Part shown: positions 24,787-33,808 of the stretch, piece by piece
How the letters are laid out: each line of letters starts with the position of its first letter
How positions within the stretch are numbered: the stretch's first letter is position 1
DNA from: CATOSP01 sp965204715
Lineage (GTDB): Bacteria > Chloroflexota > Dehalococcoidia > Lucifugimonadales > UBA3495
Assembly (NCBI GenBank): GCA_965204715.1
Contig: OZ242009.1
Coordinates: 2,356,001 to 2,420,000, forward strand
Direction: 5' to 3'
Length of the DNA: 64,000 bases
Notes under the pieces: model-generated
Databases searched by the model: none
Told to the model about the DNA's origin: nothing
Seen by the model: only the letters and a program-made list of their open reading frames with translations
Made by a program: the position numbers and the translations under genes

Positions 24787-26055
24787 TCACGCCGCCCTTG
24801 CCGCCGCCAACCTCCGCTTTCGTGCGGCGCGGGACTCGTAGATGACCCCCTCATCCGCCAAGGCATCCACTTCGTCAGAAGTCAGGCCCAGGTTGGCGGT
24901 CAGGACCTCGTGGTTGTGCTCGCCCAGTTGCGGGGCCGGACCCCTGACTCTCGCCGGCGTCTCCGAAAACTTGTAGGGCGGCGACACCACACCCACGGAC
25001 CCCAACTCCGGGTATGAAATCTCCTGGAACGCGCCCCGTTGCTGGTAATGAGGGTGCTCCCATATCTGGGCCTGGGACAGCACCGGCCCTGAAGAGATAC
25101 GGGCCTCGGCCAGCACCGCCAGGGCCGCCTCGTCGTCGCTGAGGCCCTGGAGCCAGCCTTCAATGATCCCCACGACCTCGTCGCGGCGCATCAGCCTGTC
25201 GTCGTCGGTCAGGTAGCGCGGGTCGTCGATCATGTCCTCCCGGCCCATGCAGGCGCACAGCCGTCCCCATGCGCTGTTGGCCCCCTGGCCCGGGGCCTGC
25301 AACGAGATGTACCCCTCCCTGGCCTTCAGGATTCCCATTGGGAAGGTATAGGTGTTCTGCTTGCCGTTCCGGTGGTGCAGGGGGACGCCGTGGTTGGCAG
25401 CGGTGTGGGGCATCCCCAGGGAATCAAGGAACAGCAGGCTTTCAATCATCGACAGGTCGATGTACTGTCCCACGCCCGTCCTCTCCCGGTGGAACAGGGC
25501 ATAGCCCACGGCCAGCGCCCCCGTCATGCCGGTTATGGTGTCGCCGATGCCGCCGCCGATGGTATAGGGCGCGCCGTCCGGTTCGCCGGTTATCCAGTTC
25601 AACCCGCTCACTGCCTGGGCCACCGGGTCGGTGCAGACATGCTCCGGGTTGTGAGCGAACCCCTCCTGGCCGTATCCGGTCATGGAGCACATGATGATGC
25701 GGGGGTTAAGGGTGCGCAGGTTGGAATAGTCCAGTCCGTAGCTGTGCACCACGTGGGGTGTATAGTTTTCCACGAAAACATCGGCCTGCTTTACCAGGGA
25801 GCGAACGATTTCCAGACCTCTGGGGCGCTTCAGGTCGATGCACAGGCTCTTCTTGCCGCCGTTGAGGTGCAGGAAGGGGACCCCGTTGCGGGTGGGCAGC
25901 GACTCGGGGGTGAAGCGGTCTTCCTGGTTGTCCACGGGCCGCTCTATCTTGATGACCTCCGCACCCATGTCGGCCATGATGCGGCTGCAAAATGGCCCCA
26001 CGAAGGCGGCAGTGAAGTCCAGCACCTTGATTCCCGATAGTAATGGCGTCTTCAT
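24787..26055 (-). CDS. Class III CoA-transferase
   Basis: A 422-residue CaiB/BaiF-family enzyme. It has LLSGIKVLDFTAAFVGPFCSRIMADMGAEVIKIERP at 5-40, YTPHVVHSYGLDYSNLRTLNPRIIMCSMTGYGQEG near 100-134, and GGGIGDTITGMTGALAVGYALFHRERTGVGQYIDLS near 163-198, with the expected nucleophile Asp in GIGD. It should move CoA from a donor thioester onto an organic acid. I chose ATG 26055 because GGAGGTGG precedes it; the frame extends to 26235 but would overlap the divergent gene. It is divergent from a TPP enzyme, a pairing that recurs near 56-60 kb. Confidence 0.92.
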   Translation of the reverse strand: MKTPLLSGIKVLDFTAAFVGPFCSRIMADMGAEVIKIERPVDNQEDRFTPESLPTRNGVPFLHLNGGKKSLCIDLKRPRGLEIVRSLVKQADVFVENYTPHVVHSYGLDYSNLRTLNPRIIMCSMTGYGQEGFAHNPEHVCTDPVAQAVSGLNWITGEPDGAPYTIGGGIGDTITGMTGALAVGYALFHRERTGVGQYIDLSMIESLLFLDSLGMPHTAANHGVPLHHRNGKQNTYTFPMGILKAREGYISLQAPGQGANSAWGRLCACMGREDMIDDPRYLTDDDRLMRRDEVVGIIEGWLQGLSDDEAALAVLAEARISSGPVLSQAQIWEHPHYQQRGAFQEISYPELGSVGVVSPPYKFSETPARVRGPAPQLGEHNHEVLTANLGLTSDEVDALADEGVIYESRAARKRRLAAARAA

Positions 26056-26225
26056 GGGCGGCCACCTCCGTACCAGACTGCGGCTGATTGTACACTTTAT
26101 TTGCCGGACAGGATTGCTGGACCCCGGGAACCCTTCAGTGGCGACTCTGACAGCCGCACTTCGCAAGTGGACAACCGCCTTTTCACGTCGTACCATTCGC
26201 CAATACGCATTATCAGGAGGCTTCG

Positions 26226-27950
26226 ATGCAAACACGGCAAATGACGGCCAACGCCTCTAAACTCATGGTCGAGCAGCTTGCGGCGTTGGGCGTAAAGTAC
26301 GTTTTCAACAACTCCGGCTCGCGCGAGGCATTGTTCTTCAACGAGCTTCACTCCCGGCCGGACATTCATGGCATCCTCGGCCTCCACGAGGGGGCTGTAA
26401 CCGCGATGGCAGGGGGATATACCCAGGCCAACCTTGCCCCCGGGGTGATGGTGGTGCATCTGGGTGCCGGCCTGGCCCAGTGCATGGGTCAGCTCATCAA
26501 CGTCTGGACCGGGAGCCTGCCCGTGGTGGTCATTACCTTCGCGGGCGATACCGGCAGCTTTGCCGACATGATCAGTCTGGACGTGAGCCACAACGCCGGT
26601 CCCACGGCCATCAGCGCGCCCCTGACCAAGGCCAACTGGACGGTCATTGAACCCGAGGGACTGCCGGCTGCGGTGGAACGCGCTATTCGGGTGGCGATGA
26701 CCCCGCCCGTGGGGCCGGTCCATCTGGCGGTATATGACCGGCTGCTGGGACCCGCCGAGTTCACCGCCAACATCATCGAGGGCGACCTTCCCGAGAGACG
26801 GTCCGGCTATCCGTCGGACAGCGATGTTGAGGCCGTTGCCAGGGCGTTGCGGGACGCCAAGCGGCCCCTCCTGTACGCCGGGGACGGCATCTGGAAGAGC
26901 GGCGCAGATGCCGAGGTCACGGCCCTGGTGGAGCGGTTCGGCATCCCGGTGGTGGGGGACCTGCGGGGCGTTCCCATCAAGCATCCCCTCCACTGCGGAG
27001 GCAGGCGGCTGGAGCAGGCCGCAGACATCGACCCCGACCTGATTATCTGCTTCGGCGTCCGCCACAATGGCAGCGGCACCGCCGACGACTACACCGCCTT
27101 CTTCAAAGCCGAGCGGACCATCGCCATCGGTTCCAATGTGGAGAACCTGGAGAACATACCTGGCCTGGACCTGGCCGTCTTGGCCGACGAGAAGCGCACC
27201 GCCCAGCGGCTGCTGGAACTGACCGAGGGCACGCAGGACGACCTGTCCGGCCGCCGCGCCTGGGCCAGGGAGGAGGCGGCATCGCTCCGCGCTCAGAGGC
27301 GAGACGCCGCCCAGAGGGTTCCGGCCCAGCAGGGCAGGGTGCGTTCCTACGTTCTGGCCGATGCCCTGGATAGTGCGCTGGAGCGTGCCGGGGGCGGCCT
27401 GGTGACCATCGAGCAGTTCGCCGTGCCCCAGGACATCCTGGAGAACTCGGGGGAGACCGGCAGCAATGAATACATCCGGCCCGCGGGCGGCTCCGAAGGC
27501 TACGGCGTCGGCGCAGCCATCGGCGCGAAGCTGGGCGCGCCCGGCAAGCCCGTGGTCGGCCTGGTGGGCGACGGCTCCCTCTACTACTCCGACTCGGCCC
27601 TGTGGACTGCCGCCAGCCACAAGATCCCGGTGCTGTACGTCATCTCCAACAACGGGGCATACGGCATCGTGGCGACCTCCTTCGCCAACGCCAACTCAAA
27701 CATGAAGGAGACCGGTGAGTACCGGGGGGTGGTGCTGGACAACATCGACCCGGTAAAGCTGGCCGAGGGCTTCGGCGTAGAGGCGATGGACGTCACCGAC
27801 GAGTCAACCGTCTCCGACGCCATCGAGCAGGGCCTGAAGACTGTGGCGGAGGAAGGCCGTCCCTTCCTGCTGAACGTCCACATGCCCCTGGGCCTGCCCG
27901 AGGGCGGACGCCCCGGCGGGGTCTACAGCCTCAAGGACGACTCTGCCTAG
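26226..27950 (+). CDS. Thiamine diphosphate-dependent enzyme, acetolactate-synthase-like
   Basis: The 574-residue protein shows the three-domain layout of the decarboxylase/synthase family. The activating Glu is in GLHEGAVTAMAGGYTQA near 56-72. The C-terminal cofactor motif runs from VGDGSLYYSDSALW near 448 to VISNNGAYGIV near 472. Substrate may be a 2-oxo acid or an oxalyl/2-hydroxyacyl-CoA; sequence alone does not decide. AGGAGG lies upstream of ATG 26226. Divergent placement against a CoA-transferase suggests a shared acyl-CoA pathway, as for oxalyl-CoA or 2-hydroxyacyl-CoA lyases, but that is inference. Confidence 0.88.
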   Translation: MQTRQMTANASKLMVEQLAALGVKYVFNNSGSREALFFNELHSRPDIHGILGLHEGAVTAMAGGYTQANLAPGVMVVHLGAGLAQCMGQLINVWTGSLPVVVITFAGDTGSFADMISLDVSHNAGPTAISAPLTKANWTVIEPEGLPAAVERAIRVAMTPPVGPVHLAVYDRLLGPAEFTANIIEGDLPERRSGYPSDSDVEAVARALRDAKRPLLYAGDGIWKSGADAEVTALVERFGIPVVGDLRGVPIKHPLHCGGRRLEQAADIDPDLIICFGVRHNGSGTADDYTAFFKAERTIAIGSNVENLENIPGLDLAVLADEKRTAQRLLELTEGTQDDLSGRRAWAREEAASLRAQRRDAAQRVPAQQGRVRSYVLADALDSALERAGGGLVTIEQFAVPQDILENSGETGSNEYIRPAGGSEGYGVGAAIGAKLGAPGKPVVGLVGDGSLYYSDSALWTAASHKIPVLYVISNNGAYGIVATSFANANSNMKETGEYRGVVLDNIDPVKLAEGFGVEAMDVTDESTVSDAIEQGLKTVAEEGRPFLLNVHMPLGLPEGGRPGGVYSLKDDSA

Positions 27951-28054
27951 CCGGGAAGGGTCTGCGCGGCCAATCCTCGCAGCGCTTTTCTAATGGCCGG
28001 AGGGTTGGTATCATTAGGCACGGTGTTTTAGACCGATTCCGAACTTGGGAGGAG

Positions 28055-28555
28055 ATGATGAGCTACACGCCGAGACAGTTGGGCCACATCAACATCTTCG
28101 TGCGGAACGCGGAGCGGGCCAGGGATTGGTATGAGGACCTGCTTGGTCTCCACACCTACGGGTTCACTCCGGGCCGGGCCGCGTTTATGAGCGCGGACCT
28201 GGGCAACTCCCACGAAATCGCCCTGGTGGAAGTGGGCGAGAACGCGGAAGGCCCCCATGCCGGACAGGTGGGCCTCAACCACATGGCCTGGTACATGCAC
28301 AGCCTGGAGGACCTGGAGGAGCTTTACCACCGGGTCAAGGAGAAGGGCATCAAGATTGACCGGGTTTCCGACCACGGCCACGCCATCGGCATCTACATCC
28401 GCGACCCGGACGGCAACGGCATCGAGCTTTCCTATGAGATGCCCCGCGAGGAATGGGGCCACGACGAGAGCGGCTACATGATCGGCGGCACCGAGAAAGG
28501 CCGTATGCCGGGACCGTGGGACGAGGAACTTGCCATGCAGGCAGCCCACGCCTAG
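28055..28555 (+). CDS. VOC-superfamily (glyoxalase/extradiol dioxygenase-like) protein
   Basis: The 166 residues form one vicinal-oxygen-chelate module. Likely metal ligands are His in QLGHINIFVRNAERARDWYEDLLG, His in GLNHMAWYMHSLEDL, and Glu in DPDGNGIELSYEMPREEW, the pattern of extradiol dioxygenases and glyoxalases. GGAGATG directly precedes the start. It ends in a hairpin at 28581. The next genes include another VOC protein and a metallo-beta-lactamase-fold hydrolase, so this looks like an aromatic or lactone catabolism patch. Confidence 0.88.
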   Translation: MMSYTPRQLGHINIFVRNAERARDWYEDLLGLHTYGFTPGRAAFMSADLGNSHEIALVEVGENAEGPHAGQVGLNHMAWYMHSLEDLEELYHRVKEKGIKIDRVSDHGHAIGIYIRDPDGNGIELSYEMPREEWGHDESGYMIGGTEKGRMPGPWDEELAMQAAHA

Positions 28556-28580
28556 CAGGCAACCACGAGAGGCCCTGTTT

Positions 28581-28612
28581 GAAATGGGGACGCTGGCCGG
28601 CGTCCCCATTTC
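28581..28612 (+). terminator. Hairpin after the VOC gene
   Basis: GAAATGGGGACGC pairs perfectly with GCGTCCCCATTTC around TGGCCG. There is no long T-run, so termination may be partial. Confidence 0.6.
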
Positions 28613-28687
28613 GGGTCAATGATTCGGGTCAATGGACTGGTCGGGCCGGGCGGAATTTCCGCCTGTTACCGGAAAGGAATGTTCTTC

Positions 28688-29449
28688 ATGGCTACTCTGG
28701 ACGTGCTTACCTACGGGTTTGCCCTGAACACTGACCAGGGTTCATTCGGTTACTCCACCAACTCTTTGCTCCGTGTGGGGAACCACAACATCCTGATTGA
28801 CACGGGGCCGTCGTCGCGCCGGGCCTTCCTGTATAAGGCGTTGCAGGACCGGGACCTGACGCCTGATGACATCGACATCATAATCCTGACCCACATGCAC
28901 TGGGACCATTGCCAGAACACCGACCTGTTCAAGAACGCCCGCGTGGTGGTGAACCCCACGGAGATCGACTACGCCCGCAACCCCAACCCGTGGGACCTGG
29001 CAGTGGCCGCGGGTATGGCCGACCTGATGCGCACCATGAAGATTGACGTGGTGTCCGAGGGCGATACCGTCGTTGAGGGTGTGACCGTCCTGGAAACGCC
29101 TGGGCACACCAGGGGGCACATGAGCGTGCTGGCCGAGGTTGACGGAGAGAAGGTATTGCTGGCTGGAGACGCCATGCCGGAAAGCGGCACCGTGGCCCGC
29201 GGGATGCCCTACAACATCTTTTGGGACCTTGAGGACGCCAGGGAAAGCGTCGAAAAGATGGTAGCCTCGTCCAGAGTGTTCTACCCCGGCCACGACCGCC
29301 CGTTCCGGGTGGATGACGAGCGGATTGTCTACCTGCACGGCCCGGAGAACATTCACGTCATGGACAGCACCGAGGGAGGCGGCAGCGCGTCGCTGACTTT
29401 CACCGTCCACGCCGAGCGGAGTGTGAACATAGACATCGTGCAGAAGTAA
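28688..29449 (+). CDS. Metallo-beta-lactamase-fold hydrolase, lactonase-like
   Basis: A 253-residue protein with the dinuclear zinc motif HMHWDH near 75-80, GHTRGHMSVL near 141-150, LAGDAM near 164, and a final PGHDRPF near 203, matching N-acyl-homoserine-lactone lactonase-type enzymes. It hydrolyses an ester or lactone; the true substrate is unknown. I chose ATG 28688 because AAGGA lies 9 nt upstream; in-frame starts at 28619 and 28679 are less well placed. It has no signal peptide. Confidence 0.88.
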   Translation: MATLDVLTYGFALNTDQGSFGYSTNSLLRVGNHNILIDTGPSSRRAFLYKALQDRDLTPDDIDIIILTHMHWDHCQNTDLFKNARVVVNPTEIDYARNPNPWDLAVAAGMADLMRTMKIDVVSEGDTVVEGVTVLETPGHTRGHMSVLAEVDGEKVLLAGDAMPESGTVARGMPYNIFWDLEDARESVEKMVASSRVFYPGHDRPFRVDDERIVYLHGPENIHVMDSTEGGGSASLTFTVHAERSVNIDIVQK

Positions 29450-29682
29450 TGCGGTTCCCAGCGTCAACGCCACAAAGTGCGTGAACTGAGATGCTCCGAA
29501 AGAGGGAAAGCTTGCCCCGGCCCGGACCGGGGGTGTCCGGAAATGTCCGGTTCTGTCCGGGAAAGCAAAAAGTTCCTTTGCCAATGGGAGGTTGATGGGT
29601 GGCAGGAATGATGGTTGGTTTTGGCTGGGATAACGGCGTTGGAGCAAATGAAAGACTATACGCCTCGTGACTTGGAGGGAGC

Positions 29683-30501
29683 GTGTTCGAGAAGATTCAG
29701 CACATCGGCTACCTGACCCCGGACCTGGCGGCAACCGTTGAATGGTTTGAGAAGTCTTTCGGCGCGGTCAACGCCGGGGGAGGCCCACTGGCCCAGACTG
29801 CTGCGATTCCCAGCGGCGGCCTCAATGCCTTCATGAGGTTCGGTCGGGTCGAGACCGAGGTCATCGAGCCGCAGGACAAGACGGGGCTGAGCGCTGGACG
29901 GTTGACGATGCACCACGTGGGGTACGTGGTCGAGGACATCAGCCGCGAGATGGCAGACCTCCAGGCCAGGGGATTCAAGTTCGCTGCGCCCGCCCCCTTT
30001 ACCAACGTGATGGGGCAGCAGGTGCTCTATTTCGATGCCGCCACCACCAACGGCGTGTTCGTCCACTTGACCCAGCTACCCGTGGACGCCCCATCCGGCA
30101 GCGGGCAGGGGCTGGAGGTTGAATCAATTGTCCACGCCGGTTACCGGGTCAAAGACCTGGAAAAGGCAATCGCCTGGTACGTGGACAACTTCCAGGGGGA
30201 ACACATCGGGGGAGGCGCTTCCCGCAACGGGGGGCGCAACGCCTTCGTGAACTTCGGGCGGGTGCAGGTGGAGCTGATTGAACCGGCAGATACGTCGGAT
30301 ATGGCCGACGATGCCCACGACATGGACCACGTGGGCTACGTGGTCGGGGATATAGTCTCGTGCATGGGTGGATGCCAGCACCGGGGCCTGAATTTTGTCG
30401 CCGATGCGCCGCTCACAAACACAGTAAGGCAGCAGGTCCTCTACTTCGACGCTGATACGACGCAGGGCTCCCGGATGCACCTCACCATGCTGCCCGACTG
30501 A
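29683..30501 (+). CDS. Two-module VOC protein
   Basis: The 272 residues hold two VOC modules (about 1-130 and 145-272). Each opens with a Q-H-I-G-Y or V-H-A-G-Y strand and contains H-H-V-G-Y-V or D-H-V-G-Y-V followed by QQVLYFDA. The repeats are clearly homologous to each other (F-N-x-x-x-QQVLYFDA-x-T-x-G), so the gene arose by tandem duplication. Methylmalonyl-CoA epimerase and hydroxyphenylpyruvate dioxygenase share this build, but ligands here are not diagnostic. The start is GTG with GGAGG 6 nt upstream. Confidence 0.85.
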   Translation: MFEKIQHIGYLTPDLAATVEWFEKSFGAVNAGGGPLAQTAAIPSGGLNAFMRFGRVETEVIEPQDKTGLSAGRLTMHHVGYVVEDISREMADLQARGFKFAAPAPFTNVMGQQVLYFDAATTNGVFVHLTQLPVDAPSGSGQGLEVESIVHAGYRVKDLEKAIAWYVDNFQGEHIGGGASRNGGRNAFVNFGRVQVELIEPADTSDMADDAHDMDHVGYVVGDIVSCMGGCQHRGLNFVADAPLTNTVRQQVLYFDADTTQGSRMHLTMLPD

Positions 30502-30532
30502 CCGCCTCCGAACAAGCCGGAACAACCGGGAG

Positions 30533-30568
30533 ACACCGGGCCGGAAACATATCTGTCCGGCCCGGTGT
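30533..30568. terminator. Strong bidirectional terminator hairpin
   Basis: ACACCGGGCCGGA pairs with TCCGGCCCGGTGT, a perfect 13-bp stem between the convergent genes ending at 30501 and 30586, followed by TGTTATCC on the plus strand. Confidence 0.8.
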
Positions 30569-30585
30569 TGTTATCCTCCAATCTC

Positions 30586-31491
30586 TTAATCACCCGCTTG
30601 GGACACTACTGCCCGCTGGAGGCCGAGTTCCTCGACCTGCCTCATAAGGGCGGCGTGCCGGTCGGCGGTCAGGGGCTGGCCCGGCGCCCTGGGGGTGCCG
30701 CAATCGATGCCGAGCCGGTAGCTGAGGACGGCCTTGGTGGTGGTGTGCAGCCCAAACTGGCGCACCAGGCCGGTTACCTCGCTGGCCCGGTCCTGGGCCG
30801 CCTCGGCGCGGGCAATGTCCCCATCGTTGTAGGCGTTCCAGATCTCTACCCAAAGCTCCGGGGCGATGTTGGGCGGGCCGTCTACGCACCCCGTCGCGCC
30901 AATGGTTAGCGCCGGGAGCATGAGCATACTGTTCCCGATGAGGCAGTTGAGGCCCATCTTGGAAAAGGCGCGGACGTTCTGGAATGTGACCGCGGAGTGC
31001 TTGAGTCCCTTGAGTTGCGGGACTCCATCCTGGATTTTCTGCATCAGTTCCGGGGTTATCTCAACGCCGGTAGACTGGGGAAGGTTGTAGACGAACATGG
31101 GCAAGTCCGCCGCAGCGCCGACAGCCCGGTAATGCTCGATGATGGCCTCGTCGCTCTGGCGGTAGAAGAAGGGCGGTACGCAGCAGATGGACTCGACGCC
31201 GGCCTTGGCCGCGTGTTCGGCCAGCTTGACGGCCCGGGCCGTGGTGGCCGCGCCAACGTGCATGATGTTCTCGATCCTGCCCCGGGACTGGTCCGCCGCA
31301 ATCTCGGCGATGCGCATGTTCTCTTCGTCTTCAAGCAAGACGCTCTCGCCGGTGCCGCCGGCAACCCAGAACCCATGAACGCCGGCCTGAATGTTGAACT
31401 CCATGACCTCGCGGAACGCTGCTTCGTTTAAGTCTCCTTCCGGGGTCATGGGAGTGATGATTGCGGGGTAGACGCCTCGGAATCCAGACAT
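30586..31491 (-). CDS. Dihydrodipicolinate synthase-family aldolase
   Basis: A 301-residue (beta/alpha)8 enzyme of the DapA/NanA family, forming a Schiff base with a 2-oxo acid. Motifs are GVYPAIITPMTPEGDLNE near 5-22, GGTGESVLLEDEE near 46-58, YNLPQSTGVEITPELM near 132 (catalytic Tyr), and LKGLKHSA near 160 (Schiff-base Lys). Context is not lysine biosynthesis, so it may act in sugar-acid or aromatic breakdown. I chose ATG 31491 because AGGAGG lies 6 nt upstream; the frame extends to 31530. Confidence 0.92.
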   Translation of the reverse strand: MSGFRGVYPAIITPMTPEGDLNEAAFREVMEFNIQAGVHGFWVAGGTGESVLLEDEENMRIAEIAADQSRGRIENIMHVGAATTARAVKLAEHAAKAGVESICCVPPFFYRQSDEAIIEHYRAVGAAADLPMFVYNLPQSTGVEITPELMQKIQDGVPQLKGLKHSAVTFQNVRAFSKMGLNCLIGNSMLMLPALTIGATGCVDGPPNIAPELWVEIWNAYNDGDIARAEAAQDRASEVTGLVRQFGLHTTTKAVLSYRLGIDCGTPRAPGQPLTADRHAALMRQVEELGLQRAVVSQAGD

Positions 31492-31560
31492 TACTGTCCT
31501 CCTCGTAAGTGGTGGTAGTGAGTGTACCACGCCGGAACAGTCCTGGTCTCAGGACGGAAA

Positions 31561-32682
31561 TCAGACGGCGTAGAGGCGGTTGAGGTTGGCATGTCGTGCG
31601 GGGTCAAGGTCCTTGCCTTGAAGGGCGGGGTGTTCCGGACCGTAACGGTGGGCGCGGAACATGGAGTTGGAGCGGGTGCCCCCAGTGCCGCGTGTACTGG
31701 GCCCGAAGATGGGGTTGACGTATTCCCAAACGATTTCCCTGCCGGGAGTAACCTCAAAAGCCCGCCCCGGCGCGCCCTCGCAGATGAGTGTATTGCCGTT
31801 GGGAAGACGTTCCGCGCCGCTGATGTGGTAGCTGTAGAAGGAGATGGCCGGGTCGCCCTGGTATTCCCAGACTATCTCGCTGGTCTCCGGGCTGACTTCC
31901 AGGACCCGCGAGTGGCTGAACCCCGGACGGTGAGGGCCGTTGTCGAAGAGCAGTACGTTGCCGTTGTCCAGGTACGTGGGGTTGTGCTGGTGGGAGATGA
32001 TGCCCCGCCCCCACTTCCAACTGAAGTCGCCGGTAGTGCGGTCAACAATGCCCACGGTATCGGTCTGGCGGAAGCTGATCACCAGACCGCCGTCGGGGGT
32101 GGCGCTCAGGGCATTCTGATGAGTCCACTCGGCGCGGCCTTCCAGAAAGCAGATGGCATCCTCTTCCGGGTCCAAATGCTCCCAGGACGGCCAGGAGTAG
32201 ACGGTCTCTCCCGCGGGCGTGACCTCCCGCACCAGATCGCCCAGCATCTCTTCGGACGCGCCCTCCTGCTGATAGCCGCCTTTTACCTTGGAAGCCAACT
32301 CTTCCGGCAACGGCTCGAAGAGAAGAACCAAGGTGTTGCCGTTTGGCAGACGCTCGAAATCATGGTGGAGCATGGGGTCCCTGTACTCCCAGACCAGGTT
32401 GCTGTCCCAGTCCAACTCAACGATTGCCCCTGCGCCGGCTCCGGGCATCACGGGCTGGCCTCCCGCTCTCGCGCCGCCGGTGCGAAGGAGCAGGTTGCCG
32501 GTGGGGAGCAGGTAGGAGTATCCGATGCCGTCGGAGAACGTCCACCGATGGCAGATACGGCCGTCCATGTCAATCAGGTATGTGCAGTTGCCGCCGTTGG
32601 GGGTGAACAGCGTGTAGCCGCGGTAGCTGTGCTGTGGAGCGCTATAGATCAGGCCGACAGGGTGATGAGACGACCATCCCAT
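31561..32682 (-). CDS. Arylsulfotransferase-like beta-propeller protein
   Basis: The 373 residues show repeated blades of the type LPNGNTL / TPDGGLV with interspersed W-E-Y (NLVWEYRDPMLHHDFERLPNGNTLVL, EIVWEYQGDPAISFYSYHISGAERLPNGNTLIC), the pattern of the ASST/arylsulfotransferase family. Conserved histidines lie in MLHHDF, HQNAL, HQHNPTY and YSYHIS. True family members use an active-site His to transfer sulfate between phenols, and most are periplasmic; here no signal peptide is present, so role and location are uncertain. ATG 32682 has GGAGG 5 nt upstream; the frame runs to 32742. Confidence 0.8.
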   Translation of the reverse strand: MGWSSHHPVGLIYSAPQHSYRGYTLFTPNGGNCTYLIDMDGRICHRWTFSDGIGYSYLLPTGNLLLRTGGARAGGQPVMPGAGAGAIVELDWDSNLVWEYRDPMLHHDFERLPNGNTLVLLFEPLPEELASKVKGGYQQEGASEEMLGDLVREVTPAGETVYSWPSWEHLDPEEDAICFLEGRAEWTHQNALSATPDGGLVISFRQTDTVGIVDRTTGDFSWKWGRGIISHQHNPTYLDNGNVLLFDNGPHRPGFSHSRVLEVSPETSEIVWEYQGDPAISFYSYHISGAERLPNGNTLICEGAPGRAFEVTPGREIVWEYVNPIFGPSTRGTGGTRSNSMFRAHRYGPEHPALQGKDLDPARHANLNRLYAV

Positions 32683-32717
32683 GTTGTCCTCCATAAGCGT
32701 GTAGTGTTGAATGCGCG

Positions 32718-32750
32718 CGGCCCGGGCGGGACGGTCTCCCACCCGGGCCG
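32718..32750 (-). terminator. GC-rich hairpin between the thioredoxin and ASST-like genes
   Basis: CGGCCCGGGTG-like arms (cggcccggg ... cccgggccg) form a long stem downstream of the selenoprotein candidate. There is no T-run, so it could pause or only partly stop transcription. Confidence 0.4.
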
Positions 32751-32794
32751 ATGAAGATACCGGATTGTACCGAGATTGTGCCGGGTTCCAGGGA

Positions 32795-33778
32795 CTACCC
32801 GGAAGCCAGTTCTGTTAGGACTCGGCTCCAGGTTCCGATGTCGCCTCTGCCGAAGCTGTCGCGGTAGGTGATGACTCCATTGCCGTCGAGGGCGATTTTG
32901 GTCGATTGCTGGAGGATTTTCAGGTCACGTAGCCCATCGCCCTGAATCTCGGCTACGACTCCGGGATAACCCTCGGCTTGTCGATCTGCTTCGAGCGAGT
33001 CCAGCGTTTGGCTGCTGCTTGAACCGACTATGTAAAAGTTGACGTTCTCCACTGCACCGGGGCCAAGGTCCCTTATGCTCCGCAACTCGGAGCGGCAGGT
33101 TGGTCAATACGTGGCGTGGAAGAACATGAACGTGGGTTGCCCGCTCTGCCGCAACTGCGCAGAGGTGACGGTCTCCCCGCTCAGGAGTTTGAGGGTGAAG
33201 TTTGGCGACAGGTCCCCAACCTTGGTTCCCACCGGCGGTAGCTGGACCGGCGCAGCTGTGGGCTCCACCGACACTGTTGGCGCCGGAGGTTCTGCCGTAG
33301 GCGCTGCTGTTGGCGCTGCCGTTGGCGGTGGCGCTTCAGTCGGCGCAGCGGTCGCTTGTGGGGGCGACGCTGTCGGATTGGCAGGAGCCTCCGTCGGCCC
33401 GACTCCGGTCGCGGCAACGGTTGTGGCAGCAACCGCGCTCTGTTCAGGCGGTTCGGTGGGCGCTGCCTTCCCGGTCATGGCAGTCGCCTCCGGCTGGGCC
33501 GCCACTTCAGCGGCGGGCGCCTTCTCCGGCATGGCGGTAGCGGCCGGCTGCTCCTTCATGGCTGTGGGCGCCGGTTGGTCTCCGGACGCGGGTTGTTGCC
33601 GGGTTGTTTCGACTGCCGGAGCGGACGTGGCGGCCTCCGGCATGGTTGTTTCCGGGGCCGCAGTTTTCGCAGCCTCGGTGGGGGCAGGCGCGCTCGTGGC
33701 GCCGCAAGCAACGAGCAGCATCCCGGTCAACGCCAGGGTAGCAAGCAGGACGGACCAATTGCGGGTCAAACGGTGCAT
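32795..33778 (-). CDS. Lipoprotein thioredoxin-fold protein, candidate selenoprotein (Sec225)
   Basis: If the in-frame TGA at 33104-33106 is read as selenocysteine, one 327-residue protein results. It starts with a lipoprotein signal (LLATLALTGMLLVAC, lipid Cys25). A Pro/Ala/Thr stalk runs to about 190, followed by a TlpA/redoxin-like domain (LSPNFTLKLLSGETVTSAQL). The active site reads FFHATY-U-PTC-RSELR, aligning exactly with the FWATW-C-PPC-R motif of TlpA thioredoxins; U replaces the nucleophilic first Cys. Sequence after the TGA stays in frame and continues the fold (FYIVGSSSSQTLDSLEAD, TKIALDGNGVITYRDSFGRGDIGTW) to TGA at 32795. A SECIS-like hairpin follows the TGA. AGGAGG precedes ATG 33778. 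The alternative is a nonsense mutation, with TTG 33085 restarting a fragment. Confidence 0.8.
33077..33093 (-). promoter_or_regulatory. Candidate bacterial SECIS element
   Basis: On the minus strand GCTCCG-AGTTG-CGGAGC forms a 6-bp perfect stem. The stem starts 10 nt and its loop 16 nt after the TGA. A G lies within the first two loop bases. These spacings fit the published bacterial SECIS model. CCT/AGG can extend the lower stem past an internal loop. Confidence 0.7.
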
Positions 33779-33808
33779 TCTATCCTCCTGGGGGGTTATG
33801 GTGTCGGC

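Noticed and set aside
26097..27620. 507-codon minus-strand frame opposite the TPP enzyme
   Set aside because: The plus strand has intact TPP motifs; the opposite frame has no recognisable domain.
32795..33085. Separate small gene starting at TTG 33085
   Set aside because: It is in frame with the upstream lipoprotein across a single TGA, has no ribosome site and begins in mid-fold; better read as the C-terminus of one selenoprotein.
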